Below are positions 9,454-17,476 of a DNA stretch of 64,000 bases, one piece after another. The number at the start of each line of letters is the position of its first letter. Position 1 is the stretch's first letter. A model generated the notes under the pieces. That model searched no databases, was not told where the DNA came from, and worked only from the letters and a program-made list of their open reading frames with translations. This DNA comes from Lacinutrix sp. Hel_I_90. Lineage in GTDB: Bacteria; Bacteroidota; Bacteroidia; Flavobacteriales; Flavobacteriaceae. A program made the translations under genes and the position numbers. Location of the stretch: contig NZ_JYNQ01000001.1 in the NCBI RefSeq assembly GCF_000934685.1, positions 3,137,501 through 3,201,500 on the forward strand, given 5' to 3'.

Positions 9454-9846
9454 ATGAATTTAAGAGGAAGAAATAAAGTAACACCAGAATTCAATATGTC
9501 GTCAATGACGGATATTGTATTTCTGCTACTTATCTTTTTTATGATTGCATCTACACTCGTTTCTGCAGAAGCTATAGATTTATTGTTGCCTAAATCGACA
9601 AGTAAAACGACGCAAACAAAAAATGTATCAGTGAGCGTCAATAAGGACATACAATATTTTGTAGATTTAAAAGAAGTGCCTAAAGAAGGATTAGAAGCCG
9701 AAGTACTTGCGAAAATTGGTAAAACAGATTCACCAACAATAACCATACGATCAGATCAGGATGTTGAGATGAAACATGTAGTCTATATTATGGACATTGC
9801 TAATAGAAATAAAATAAAGTCCACATTGGCAGTAAAATCTCAGTAA
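9454..9846 (+). CDS. exbD: Biopolymer transporter ExbD
   Basis: This 130-residue protein has a single N-terminal transmembrane helix and a periplasmic domain. The start of the helix, MSSMTDIVFLLLIFFMI, contains the conserved Asp (D in MTDIVF, about residue 22) that carries protons in the ExbB-ExbD channel. Length is normal. It lies between exbB and tonB with gaps of 10 and 13 bases, so co-transcription is very likely. Confidence 0.94.
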   Translation: MNLRGRNKVTPEFNMSSMTDIVFLLLIFFMIASTLVSAEAIDLLLPKSTSKTTQTKNVSVSVNKDIQYFVDLKEVPKEGLEAEVLAKIGKTDSPTITIRSDQDVEMKHVVYIMDIANRNKIKSTLAVKSQ

Positions 9847-9859
9847 TTCATAACTTAGT

Positions 9860-10762
9860 ATGAAATATCTAAATACAAAACACGAGCGAAACTCAGCAAA
9901 AATTACAACATTAGTAGTGTTGATTTTATTATTGTTGTTATTCGTTGTAGGGCCTTCGTATTTAGATCCGCCACCAGAATACGGGGTGGCCGTTAATTTC
10001 GGAAATTCAGCAGTTGGAAGCGGGGCTATTCAGCCTAACAAACCTGTCAAGTCAGAAGATTTAAACAGTAATGAGCTACCACAAGACGCTCAGTCTGAAC
10101 CCCAAAAAGCTGAAGAACAAGATACTGAAGACACTAAAGAAGCCTCTAAATCTGAGCAAACAAAGGAAAATATTTTAACTCAAGAGTCTGAAGAAGCAAT
10201 TGCTATTAAAAAAGCAGAAGCAGCTAAAAAAGCGAAGGAAGAGGCAGATGCTATGGCTAAAGCAGAGGCTGCACAAAAAGCTAAAGCAAAGGCAGATGCC
10301 GAAGCAAAAAAGAAAGCAGAAGAAGCTAAGAAAAAAGCGGAATTAGACGCTATTATGGGCGGCTTAAACAACTCAGAGGGTGAAACCACCGGTAGTCAAG
10401 GTAATGATAATCAAGTGGGCGATAAAGGACAATTAGATGGAAGCCCATATGCCCCAAGTTATTTTGGAGGCGGAAAAGGAAATGGTGGCGTTGGGTCTGG
10501 ATTAGGTGGAAGAGGCCAAGGAAAATTTCAAGAGGTAAAACAACAATGTAATGAATCTGGTTTAGTTGTCGTTAGGGTTGAGGTAGATAGAAGTGGGCGG
10601 GTTGTAAAAGCAGAAGCTGGTGTAAAAGGAACGGAGAACACAGCGCCTTGTTTATTAGATCCAGCGAAGAAAATTGCACTATCTGGGAAATGGCCTGCAG
10701 ATGCTAAAGCCCCTACAAGGCAAATAGGTTTTGTGAGTATAGACTTCAAATTAGGACAATAA
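9860..10762 (+). CDS. tonB: Energy transducer TonB
   Basis: This 300-residue protein has one transmembrane helix at about residues 16-33. A long periplasmic linker very rich in Lys, Ala and Glu (about 90-165) contains repeated AEAAKKAKEEAD-like units and then a Gly-rich stretch (about 170-215). The C-terminal domain (about 220-300) has SGLVVVRVEVDRSGRVV and FVSIDFKLGQ, the TonB-C type fold. It transmits energy from ExbBD to outer-membrane receptors. The repetitive Lys/Ala region replaces the Pro-rich spacer of enterobacterial TonB. Overall assignment is firm because of motif order and the exbB-exbD context. Confidence 0.9.
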   Translation: MKYLNTKHERNSAKITTLVVLILLLLLFVVGPSYLDPPPEYGVAVNFGNSAVGSGAIQPNKPVKSEDLNSNELPQDAQSEPQKAEEQDTEDTKEASKSEQTKENILTQESEEAIAIKKAEAAKKAKEEADAMAKAEAAQKAKAKADAEAKKKAEEAKKKAELDAIMGGLNNSEGETTGSQGNDNQVGDKGQLDGSPYAPSYFGGGKGNGGVGSGLGGRGQGKFQEVKQQCNESGLVVVRVEVDRSGRVVKAEAGVKGTENTAPCLLDPAKKIALSGKWPADAKAPTRQIGFVSIDFKLGQ

Positions 10763-10763
10763 A

Positions 10764-11981
10764 ATGACCTATATCGATACCGTAAATTGGCTGTTTTCGC
10801 AATTGCCAATGTATCAAAATCAAGGTAAAAGTGCTTATAAGGTAGATTTGTCAAATACTATTTTATTAGTTAATCATTTAAATAATCCAGAGAAAAAATT
10901 TAAATCTGTTCATGTAGCAGGAACTAACGGTAAAGGCTCAACGAGTCATATGTTAGCTTCCGTTTTACAAGAAGCCGGCTATAAGGTTGGGCTTTATACA
11001 TCACCTCATTTAAAAGATTTTAGGGAGCGCATAAAAATAAACGGAAAAGAGATTTCTAAGCACGCCGTAATTGCGTTTGTCAAACAGAACAAAACCTTTT
11101 TTGAAGTAAATAGCCTGTCTTTTTTTGAAATGACGGTAGGCTTAGCTTTCGATTACTTCGCTAAGCAAAAAGTTGATATAGCAATAGTTGAAGTTGGTTT
11201 AGGAGGTCGATTAGATTCTACAAATGTTATTATTCCAGAAGTCTCCGTTATTACAAATATTGGTTTAGATCATACGCAATTCTTAGGAGACACACTTGAA
11301 GCTATTGCAAAGGAAAAAGGGGGTATTATAAAAAATGGAATACCGATTGTTATTGGTGAAACTCAAAAAGAAACTGAGAGGGTCTTTAAAGCTTATGCTG
11401 AAGCTAAAAAATCAAAACTAGTTTTTGCAGATCAGGGAAGCGATATAAAATACATCAGTGATTTAAAAGGAAGTTACCAAATTAAAAACCGTAAGACAGT
11501 AGTTCACGTCATTGACCAACTTAAACACAAAGGCTTTATTATATTAGATAAGCATGTGCAAGAAGGTTTGCTACATGTTGTTAAAAACACAAAACTTAAA
11601 GGACGCTGGCAAATCATCCAAGAAAAGCCAAAAGTTATAGCAGATATAGCTCACAATAAAGAAGGGTTAACCTATACTATAACACAGCTTTTAGAAGAGG
11701 ATTTTGAAAAACTACACATTGTATTTGGAGTGGTAAACGATAAGGATTTAGATTCAATAATCAATTTGATGCCAAAAAAAGCAATCTATTACTTTTGCAA
11801 ACCAAATATTCCAAGAGGAATGGCTGTTGAAACTCTTCAAAGCTACTTTAGTCAAAAAGAATATGTAGGAAAGGCTTATGATTCTGTAAATGAAGCATAT
11901 AAATCAGCATTAATGAATGCAAATTCAAATGATGTTATCTATGTTGGAGGGAGTACTTTCGTAGTGGCTGAAATAATTTGA
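10764..11981 (+). CDS. folC: Bifunctional folylpolyglutamate synthase/dihydrofolate synthase
   Basis: This 405-residue Mur-ligase-family enzyme adds glutamate to dihydropteroate and to reduced folates. The P-loop GTNGKGST is at residues 53-60. It is followed by LYTSPHLKDFRERI, the magnesium-site segment VEVGLGGRLDSTN, and TNIGLDHTQFLGDTLEAIAKEKGGI. The C-terminal domain has IADIAHNKEGL and the late VGGSTFVVAEI. The start is one base after the tonB stop, so it is translationally close to the Ton genes although functionally unrelated. It is the last gene of the run that begins at 6079. Confidence 0.94.
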   Translation: MTYIDTVNWLFSQLPMYQNQGKSAYKVDLSNTILLVNHLNNPEKKFKSVHVAGTNGKGSTSHMLASVLQEAGYKVGLYTSPHLKDFRERIKINGKEISKHAVIAFVKQNKTFFEVNSLSFFEMTVGLAFDYFAKQKVDIAIVEVGLGGRLDSTNVIIPEVSVITNIGLDHTQFLGDTLEAIAKEKGGIIKNGIPIVIGETQKETERVFKAYAEAKKSKLVFADQGSDIKYISDLKGSYQIKNRKTVVHVIDQLKHKGFIILDKHVQEGLLHVVKNTKLKGRWQIIQEKPKVIADIAHNKEGLTYTITQLLEEDFEKLHIVFGVVNDKDLDSIINLMPKKAIYYFCKPNIPRGMAVETLQSYFSQKEYVGKAYDSVNEAYKSALMNANSNDVIYVGGSTFVVAEII

Positions 11982-12000
11982 AAATTTTTTTAAAAAAGCT

Positions 12001-12030
12001 TTTGCAGAACCAAAATCTCATGTATATTTG
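12001..12030 (+). promoter_or_regulatory. Promoter of tRNA-Val (-33 TTTG, -7 TATATTTG)
   Basis: TTTG at 12001-12004 and TATATTTG at 12023-12030, with an 18-nt spacer, match the Bacteroidota housekeeping promoter. The mature tRNA begins 16 nt downstream. Confidence 0.75.
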
Positions 12031-12045
12031 CACACCGAATAAGTA

Positions 12046-12120
12046 GGGCGACTAGCTCAGTTGGTTCAGAGCACTTGGTTTACACCCAAGGGGTCAGGGG
12101 TTCGAATCCCTTGTCGCCCA
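12046..12120 (+). tRNA. tRNA-Val (anticodon UAC)
   Basis: A complete 75-nt cloverleaf. The acceptor stem is GGGCGAC with GTCGCCC and discriminator A. The D-arm GCTC...GAGC includes AGTTGGTT. The anticodon stem CTTGG/CCAAG has loop TTTACAC, anticodon TAC, reading GUA valine codons. The T-arm is AGGGG-TTCGAAT-CCCTT. The 3' CCA is not encoded. It stands alone with its own promoter and terminator. Confidence 0.97.
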
Positions 12121-12130
12121 CAACAAATAA

Positions 12131-12163
12131 AAATCCGATAACCGCAAGGTCATCGGATTTTTT
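12131..12163 (+). terminator. Intrinsic terminator after tRNA-Val
   Basis: The hairpin AAATCCGAT...ATCGGATTT has an inner ACC/GGT extension and a GCAA tetraloop and is followed by a T-run. It lies 10 bases after the tRNA. Confidence 0.9.
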
Positions 12164-12199
12164 ATTTTAAGACTATTAAATCTTAGTTACATAAATAGA

Positions 12200-12207
12200 G
12201 AATAGCC
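12200..12207. repeat. Left 8-bp target site duplication of the insertion sequence
   Basis: GAATAGCC is repeated exactly at 13622-13629 and the two copies abut the inverted repeats of the element. Confidence 0.93.
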
Positions 12208-12230
12208 GGATCAAGCCTAATAGTTGTGTT
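12208..12230. repeat. Left terminal inverted repeat of the IS
   Basis: Starts GGATCAA and contains AGTTGTGT. It matches the reverse complement of 13599-13621 at 18 of 23 positions. The transposase stop codon overlaps its inner edge (12230-12232). Confidence 0.9.
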
Positions 12231-13222
12231 TATGCAAAAATTGTGGTTAATCTATAAAGAAAAAATTCTACATTTTTTACACCTCTAAACTGCGCTCTGA
12301 AGGCTTTTATTTTAGCATTGAAAGATTCTGCAGAAGCGTTGGTGCTTCGATTGATAAAATAGTTTAAGATAGAGCGATAGTTTATATGTATTGTATTTGC
12401 AATTGTATTGAATGCTCTAAATCCAGATTCTTCTACCTCCCTGTACCAATGTGCAAGTTTGGTATACGCTATCTTTATTGATTTTGCTGAGTAAAAGATA
12501 TGCCTAAGTCCTTGAACTAAATCAAAAGCGGTTTTAATATCTGGATATTCACTAAACACTATTTTGCTTCTTAGGTACTGGCTTTCTGTCCAATTAGACG
12601 GTGCTTTGTAGAGTAAGTATCTACTTCTTGCTAGTAATTGTTTTCTTGTATCTCCCTTACTAAATACTTGTAAATTATAATTTTTATTTGTGAGCTTAGC
12701 CTGTTTTATTAGTTCGTTTTCTAAATCTATGGCGTCCCATCTGTGTTTAATTCTAATATCTTGCAATGCTTCAAGGGCTAGTTTCTGTACATGGAAACGG
12801 TCTGTAACTTGTATGGCTTTAGGGAAGCATTTCTTAGCTATCGTTTTCATTGAATTTGCCATATCCAGTGTAATCTCTTTAACTCTAGCTCTTTTCTTAG
12901 CAGAGATCTTCAATAGTTGTTCTATAATGGGCTCCACCTTGGTTCCTGCGAAGATGGCAACAATACTTCCTTTTTTACCTTTCGCTTTTTTGTTAGTAAT
13001 GATTGTATAGAGTTCTCCCTTAGACAAAGCTGTTTCGTCAATAGATAAATAACTTCCTATATTCTCTGGAAAGATAAGCCACTCTTTAGCGTGGGACTTT
13101 TGCTTCCAGTCTTTGAAGTCGCTTAGATGGTCTTTATATTGTCGCCCAAGTTTCTTTCCATTAACACCATAAAAATGACCAATGGTATGACAATCTGAGG
13201 CTCTAGTATTGACTAATTTCTT
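12230..13222 (-). CDS. IS transposase, C-terminal part with DDE catalytic domain (no own start; needs frame change)
   Basis: This is the second frame of the split transposase, open from 13222 down to a stop at 12230 (330 codons). It starts with no clear initiation codon; the first ATG/TTG-type codon, near 13027, would remove the first catalytic residue. The ISL3-type DDE triad is complete: Asp in LSIDETALSKG (codon 13039-13037), Asp in TLDMANSM (12865-12863) and Glu in NASAESFNAKI (12328-12326). RFHVQKLA is also typical of the family. The frame is +1 relative to the upstream part, and the two overlap at 13203-13222. It is probably expressed as a fusion by recoding or slippage at the T6A4G run (13220-13230). 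Alternatively it is a single-base decay. Confidence 0.88.
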   Translation of the reverse strand, partial: KKLVNTRASDCHTIGHFYGVNGKKLGRQYKDHLSDFKDWKQKSHAKEWLIFPENIGSYLSIDETALSKGELYTIITNKKAKGKKGSIVAIFAGTKVEPIIEQLLKISAKKRARVKEITLDMANSMKTIAKKCFPKAIQVTDRFHVQKLALEALQDIRIKHRWDAIDLENELIKQAKLTNKNYNLQVFSKGDTRKQLLARSRYLLYKAPSNWTESQYLRSKIVFSEYPDIKTAFDLVQGLRHIFYSAKSIKIAYTKLAHWYREVEESGFRAFNTIANTIHINYRSILNYFINRSTNASAESFNAKIKAFRAQFRGVKNVEFFLYRLTTIFA

Positions 13223-13556
13223 TTAAAAAAGCAGCGAACTCGTTGGTCATACGTGTTCCCTGTGCTACTAAATTCCAGTCTCTCTGCACCACTTGCTTGG
13301 TGGTCTTGTCTAGCCATCTACGCCGTTTCACGTGCAGATACACTGTGTTTCCCCTAAGAGGAAAGTCTTGAATAGTCACTTCTTTATGGAATCCATGAGC
13401 GATTAATATACGCTTAGCTTCTTCTTTAGGAGTTACATTTCGTTCTTCAAAATAAAGATGCATGACTTCGCCATTTTTAGTGTTGTTAACTAAATCGAAG
13501 TGATTAATCAGAAATTCTGGAAGGATAAGTTTAAGTAGTTCTCGATAATGGTCCAA
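13203..13556 (-). CDS. IS transposase, N-terminal part (ISAon1-type N-region protein)
   Basis: This 117-residue frame forms the DNA-binding N-terminus of the transposase. The segment IQDFPLRGNTVYLHVKRRRW corresponds to the part of ISL3 transposases that follows their zinc finger (DLPxxGxxVxLxxxRRxxxC), but the zinc-binding cysteines are absent. It starts 43 bp inside the right inverted repeat. It ends 20 bases into the frame of the catalytic part, right after the run TTTTTTAAAAG on the minus strand. Split N-region and catalytic entries are a recurring annotation for this type of element in Bacteroidota, which argues for recoding rather than random decay. Confidence 0.85.
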   Translation of the reverse strand: MDHYRELLKLILPEFLINHFDLVNNTKNGEVMHLYFEERNVTPKEEAKRILIAHGFHKEVTIQDFPLRGNTVYLHVKRRRWLDKTTKQVVQRDWNLVAQGTRMTNEFAAFLKEISQY

Positions 13557-13598
13557 GAGTCTTTTTTTTTACAAAAATCCGAAAACTATATTAATTCA

Positions 13599-13621
13599 CA
13601 CACAACTTTTGAGATTGATCC
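13599..13621. repeat. Right terminal inverted repeat of the IS
   Basis: The reverse complement begins GGATCAATCTC and contains AGTTGTGT, matching the left end. It is followed immediately by the right target duplication. Confidence 0.9.
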
Positions 13622-13629
13622 GAATAGCC
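13622..13629. repeat. Right 8-bp target site duplication of the insertion sequence
   Basis: GAATAGCC, identical to 12200-12207. Confidence 0.93.
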
Positions 13630-13755
13630 TTCATCCAAATAAATTTAAACCATTAAACTGATTCTATTAGTTTTTTATCGAATCCTATCACTTTATAGTG
13701 CAATAAAAAGGGTTCATTATTTTGCTTCATAGTATTTCTTAGCTAACTTTAAATA

Positions 13756-15336
13756 ATGAATAAGTGGATAAAATACGGGGTGTTTATAATTTCAAGTATT
13801 GCTTTAATTGTAGTCGGACTAATACTTTATGCGAATAAAACAATAGAAGATAAAATTGAAAATTTTCTCGCTAATAGATTACCAGAGATAGTCTTTCAAA
13901 AGAATGAAGGGATTGCTTTAAATATTTTTGAAGGCACCATAACAATTAAAAAACTGGTAGTTGAAATCAAAAATAAAAACAACGAAAACAATCATGCTTT
14001 TGTAGATCTCGAAGCACTTATTATTGAAGATATAAGCTATTGGGATTATCTTTTTAAATCAGAAATTAGGATTGAAGACATTAAACTGAAATCACCTAAT
14101 ATCGTGTATTATAAAGATAGGTATGAAAAGAATGAAAAAAGCGATTCAACTTCAGGTTTTATTAAAATATACAAACCCATTCTTATTGATGAGTTGAGTA
14201 TTGACAACGCTACGTTTCATATATATGATTCAAAAAAAGATTCCGTTTTATTATATGTCGAAAATGCAACTATCGAAATAGATGCTATAGAAATTAATAA
14301 CAAAACAATTAGACAGCGATTACCGGTATCATTTAAAGCTTACGAAGTAGATGCAGACTCCATTTTTGTTAAGGCAAGCGATTTTGAAAACCTAAGTACA
14401 TCGAACTTTAAACTCAAAAACAATAAAGCAGTCATCAATACGATTCAATTAAAGACTAAATTTTCGCGCAAAGCCCTTTCTGGAATCATATCTAAAGAAA
14501 GAGATCACTTTAATCTTAAAATTGAATCACTAAAGTGTGAAGGTATAGGCTTTGGCTTTAAAAATAGAAATCTCTATATTTCTAGTAAGCAAATCAATAT
14601 TAATAATGCCGATTTTGAGATATTCCGAGATAAATTAGTAAATGATGATGAGTCAATAAAAAAAATGTATAGCGAATCTATAAGGAGTATTCCTTTTGAT
14701 TTAACTGTGGATTCTGTATTCGTTAATGAGGCTCACATAAAATATACAGAAAAGGTTAATGCAGATAATAGTGGAGGGGCTATTGATTTTTCTAAGCTAT
14801 ATGCTAAAATTAGTAATGTTAGTAATACGTATAAGTCACCTGAAATGACCAACTTGAATATTCAGGGGGTATTTATGGAGGCTACACCGTTTACTGTAGA
14901 TTGGTCATTTGATGTAAACAGTAAGACGGATTCTTTTGTATTTGCAACGGCTATGGATAAGTTGGAGTTATCAAAAATAAACACGTTTACAGAGCCTAAT
15001 TTAAATGTGAGGTTAGAAGGGGTAACTAACCAAACATACTTCACAATAGACGGGAATAATACTAAATCCAAGGTGGACTTAAAAGTCAATTATGAAGATT
15101 TAAATATTTCTGTTCTAAGTAAAAATGGAAAAACTGAAAATTGGTTTTTGTCTACTGTTGCTAATCTTTTTGTTTCAAATACGAGTAAGGATCAAAGTGA
15201 TTATTTTAGAGCATCTCAAGCAGAAGTGGATAGAGATAAAACCAAATCTATTTTTAATTTCATATGGCTAAATATAAAACAGGGGTTGTTAAAAAGTATG
15301 ACTGGAGATGGGGAGGTAGTAAAGAATAGTAAGTAA
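13756..15336 (+). CDS. AsmA-like envelope protein (function unknown)
   Basis: This 526-residue protein has one N-terminal transmembrane helix (about 7-27) followed by a long beta-rich region with no cysteine-rich or catalytic motif. The layout, a membrane anchor followed by repeated strands such as FEGTITIKKLVVEIKNK and IRIEDIKLKSPNIVYYKD, resembles AsmA/DUF748 proteins, thought to bridge the envelope in phospholipid transport. The C-terminus, with IFNFIWLNIKQGLLKSMTG, is also typical of these proteins. It lies 11 bases upstream of the alpha/beta hydrolase gene. It is the first gene after the IS insertion; the 126 bases between the right duplication and its start contain no exact -7 box. Assignment is by general appearance only. 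Confidence 0.6.
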   Translation: MNKWIKYGVFIISSIALIVVGLILYANKTIEDKIENFLANRLPEIVFQKNEGIALNIFEGTITIKKLVVEIKNKNNENNHAFVDLEALIIEDISYWDYLFKSEIRIEDIKLKSPNIVYYKDRYEKNEKSDSTSGFIKIYKPILIDELSIDNATFHIYDSKKDSVLLYVENATIEIDAIEINNKTIRQRLPVSFKAYEVDADSIFVKASDFENLSTSNFKLKNNKAVINTIQLKTKFSRKALSGIISKERDHFNLKIESLKCEGIGFGFKNRNLYISSKQININNADFEIFRDKLVNDDESIKKMYSESIRSIPFDLTVDSVFVNEAHIKYTEKVNADNSGGAIDFSKLYAKISNVSNTYKSPEMTNLNIQGVFMEATPFTVDWSFDVNSKTDSFVFATAMDKLELSKINTFTEPNLNVRLEGVTNQTYFTIDGNNTKSKVDLKVNYEDLNISVLSKNGKTENWFLSTVANLFVSNTSKDQSDYFRASQAEVDRDKTKSIFNFIWLNIKQGLLKSMTGDGEVVKNSK

Positions 15337-15347
15337 ACCATAGGCTT

Positions 15348-16133
15348 ATGAGAAAGGCAACAATTTTAGGCTGTATGTTTTGCATTGTATTCGCCTGTAA
15401 GGAAGAAAAACAATTACAACCGTTAAATTTAGAAGAAGCAATGAGTAGCGATCAAGTGGCACCAATAAAGACTGAAACGATAACGTTTCCATCCCTTGAT
15501 GGATTACCTATAACGGCTGATGTATACAAAGTAGATAACACACCCATTACCATGCTTTTATGTCATCAGGCAGGGTATAGCCGAGCAGAATATACGGATA
15601 CAGCATCAAAGCTGAATGCTATGGGGTATACGGTAATGGCCATCGATCAACGTTCGGGAAATGAAGTTGATGATGTTGTTAATGAAACGGCAAAATTGGC
15701 AAAAGCACAAGATTTACCAACAAATTATATTGATTCGAGAAAGGATATAGAAGCTGCAATACATAATATTTATAAAAATAATGGCAATAGGCAAATACTC
15801 ATTGTTGGTAGTTCTTATTCTGCTACTCTGGCTTTATTAATTGCTAATGAAAATGAAAAAGTAATTGCCGTTGCAGCTTTTAGTCCCGGCGAGTATTTTA
15901 CAGGGATGCATGTTCAGGAAATGCTTAAAGGGCTTCAGAAACCAGTTTTCGTAACGTCATCCAAAGAAGAGTCTGAAGCACTTTCGCAGCTCGTAAAAGA
16001 GATGTCCAAAACTAATTTAACACATTACATACCAAACGAAAAAGGAATTCATGGTTCAAGAGCATTATGGGAGTCTACAGAAGGTCATGTAGGCTATTGG
16101 AATGCTTTTAGGGCTTTTTTAGACCAGCTTTAA
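15348..16133 (+). CDS. Alpha/beta hydrolase lipoprotein
   Basis: This 261-residue protein has a lipobox, VFAC, at residues 14-17, so it is probably a periplasm-facing lipoprotein. The alpha/beta hydrolase fold is shown by MLLCHQAGYSRAEY (oxyanion-side HxxG region), the nucleophile elbow GSSYS (Ser156) and a late His in the GIHGSRALW or EGHVGYW segment. Dienelactone-hydrolase-like serine hydrolases look like this. The substrate is unknown. It is co-oriented with the AsmA-like gene (11-base gap). Its stop overlaps the murF stop by the four bases TTAA. Confidence 0.82.
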   Translation: MRKATILGCMFCIVFACKEEKQLQPLNLEEAMSSDQVAPIKTETITFPSLDGLPITADVYKVDNTPITMLLCHQAGYSRAEYTDTASKLNAMGYTVMAIDQRSGNEVDDVVNETAKLAKAQDLPTNYIDSRKDIEAAIHNIYKNNGNRQILIVGSSYSATLALLIANENEKVIAVAAFSPGEYFTGMHVQEMLKGLQKPVFVTSSKEESEALSQLVKEMSKTNLTHYIPNEKGIHGSRALWESTEGHVGYWNAFRAFLDQL

Positions 16134-17410
16134 AGTAAATCCAAAATACGTTCTAAAGCCATGCCGCGAGAGCCTTTAATTAATAGTGTTGCTCCTTGAT
16201 CTAAAGGGGTTTTAAAATCCTTTTTTAATGCTTCAAAAGAGCGGTAGTGTTTCGTTTTACCAGAAAGGCTTTCGGTCTTATAAAAATTTTCTCCAACTAG
16301 AATAATTTCGTCTATTTTCAAATTAGAAGCTAAATCAGTAATAGTTTGATGTTCTTTTTTAGCTTCATTACCAAGCTCAAACATGTCTCCAAGAAACGCT
16401 ATTTTATAATGGTCCTTCAGTTGTCCAAAATTAGTAAGTGCAGCACCCATACTTGTTGGGTTCGCATTATAGGCATCTAATATTATTTTAAAACCTGATT
16501 TCTCAACAATTTGCGAACGATTATTTGTTGGAGTATAGGTTTCTAAGGCTTTTTTAATGGCTTCAGCAGAGACTTTAAAGTAATTGGCAATACAAATAGC
16601 TGCAGAAACATTATTGAAGTTATACGCGCCAATTAAATTCGTTTTGATAATTTGGTTGTCAAATTTACAGGTGACAAAAGGTTGTGCCTCAATAAAATTC
16701 ACGGTGACTTCGCATTCATTTTCTTTTCCAAAAGTATAAACCTTTGGCCCTTGAGACAATGTCATTTGCTTTTCATCATTAGCATTTACAAAAATTACTT
16801 TGTTATTTGCTTTTAGATATTGGTAAAGTTCTGTTTTACCTTGAATAACACCTTCAACGCTTCCAAAGCCTTCTAAATGTGCTTTTCCAAAGTTTGTGAT
16901 ATAACCATAATCTGGTTTAGCAATAGCGGATAAGAACGCAATTTCTTTTAAATGATTTGCTCCCATTTCAACGATGCCTATTTCAGTGTTTCGGGTCATA
17001 GACAATAAGGTTAGAGGCACACCAATATGATTATTTAAATTACCAACTGTAGCTGTGGTTTTATATTTTTGAGAAAGCGCTGCATTTATGAGTTCTTTAG
17101 TTGTGGTTTTGCCATTACTCCCTGTTAATGCTATTATTGGAATATTTAGAAAGGTTCTATGATACGTGGCCAATAGTTGAAGGGTTTCTAAGACATTGTC
17201 AACTAAGATATATTGGTCAGAGGTCTTGTATTTTGCCTCATCTATTACGGCATATTTGGCACCCTTTGTTAACGCTTGTTCTGCAAATGTATTACCGTTA
17301 AAGTGTTCTCCTTTTAAAGCAAAGAATAGATCGTTCTTTTTAACCTTTCTGGTGTCTGTGCATGCAGAGTCACAGTCTTGGAATAAAATGTAGAGGTCTT
17401 TTATTTTCAT
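16130..17410 (-). CDS. murF: UDP-N-acetylmuramoyl-tripeptide--D-alanyl-D-alanine ligase
   Basis: This 426-residue cytoplasmic Mur ligase adds D-Ala-D-Ala to the UDP-MurNAc-tripeptide. The P-loop GSNGKTTT is at residues 97-104. NHIGVPLTLLS, EMGANHLKEIAFL, ITNFGKAHLEGFGS and ILDAYNANPTSM (adenine/ribose side) follow in the right order, ending LIKGSRGMALERIL. Family length is 420-460. It lies downstream of gldJ on the same strand, behind the gldJ terminator at 17427-17455. No exact -7 box is visible in that gap, so it may depend partly on read-through. Confidence 0.95.
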   Translation of the reverse strand: MKIKDLYILFQDCDSACTDTRKVKKNDLFFALKGEHFNGNTFAEQALTKGAKYAVIDEAKYKTSDQYILVDNVLETLQLLATYHRTFLNIPIIALTGSNGKTTTKELINAALSQKYKTTATVGNLNNHIGVPLTLLSMTRNTEIGIVEMGANHLKEIAFLSAIAKPDYGYITNFGKAHLEGFGSVEGVIQGKTELYQYLKANNKVIFVNANDEKQMTLSQGPKVYTFGKENECEVTVNFIEAQPFVTCKFDNQIIKTNLIGAYNFNNVSAAICIANYFKVSAEAIKKALETYTPTNNRSQIVEKSGFKIILDAYNANPTSMGAALTNFGQLKDHYKIAFLGDMFELGNEAKKEHQTITDLASNLKIDEIILVGENFYKTESLSGKTKHYRSFEALKKDFKTPLDQGATLLIKGSRGMALERILDLL

Positions 17411-17426
17411 AAAATAAATGTATAAA

Positions 17427-17455
17427 AAAAGTCCTAACGGTGTGTTAGGACTTTT
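17427..17455 (-). terminator. Intrinsic terminator after gldJ
   Basis: A 12-bp perfect inverted repeat, AAAAGTCCTAAC and GTTAGGACTTTT, has a 5-nt loop. On the minus strand it is followed by T-rich sequence. It lies between the gldJ stop and the murF start. Confidence 0.82.
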
Positions 17456-17476
17456 AAAATATTTTAAAAATTATTT

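Larger units (their letters stand above)
12208..13621 (-). mobile_element. ISL3-like (ISAon1-type) insertion sequence, 1414 bp, with intact ends
   Basis: The element is bounded by imperfect 23-bp terminal inverted repeats (12208-12230 and 13599-13621, 18 of 23 positions equal, both starting GGATCAA). It is flanked by a perfect 8-bp direct repeat, GAATAGCC. An 8-bp duplication is what ISL3-family elements make. It carries a split transposase on the minus strand, and the three acidic catalytic residues are all present. It landed 36 bp downstream of the tRNA-Val terminator and broke no recognisable gene. The undamaged duplication suggests a fairly recent insertion. The ISAon1 label rests on my recollection of the protein family, not on a search. 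Confidence 0.93.

Noticed and set aside
10180-10389. Minus-strand frame rich in Ala/Phe/Ser inside tonB
   Set aside because: It is the antisense shadow of the Lys/Ala/Glu repeat region in TonB.
13027-13027. Independent start for the IS catalytic part
   Set aside because: It is a TTG downstream of the first catalytic Asp, so such a product would be inactive; a frame change in the overlap explains the gene better.
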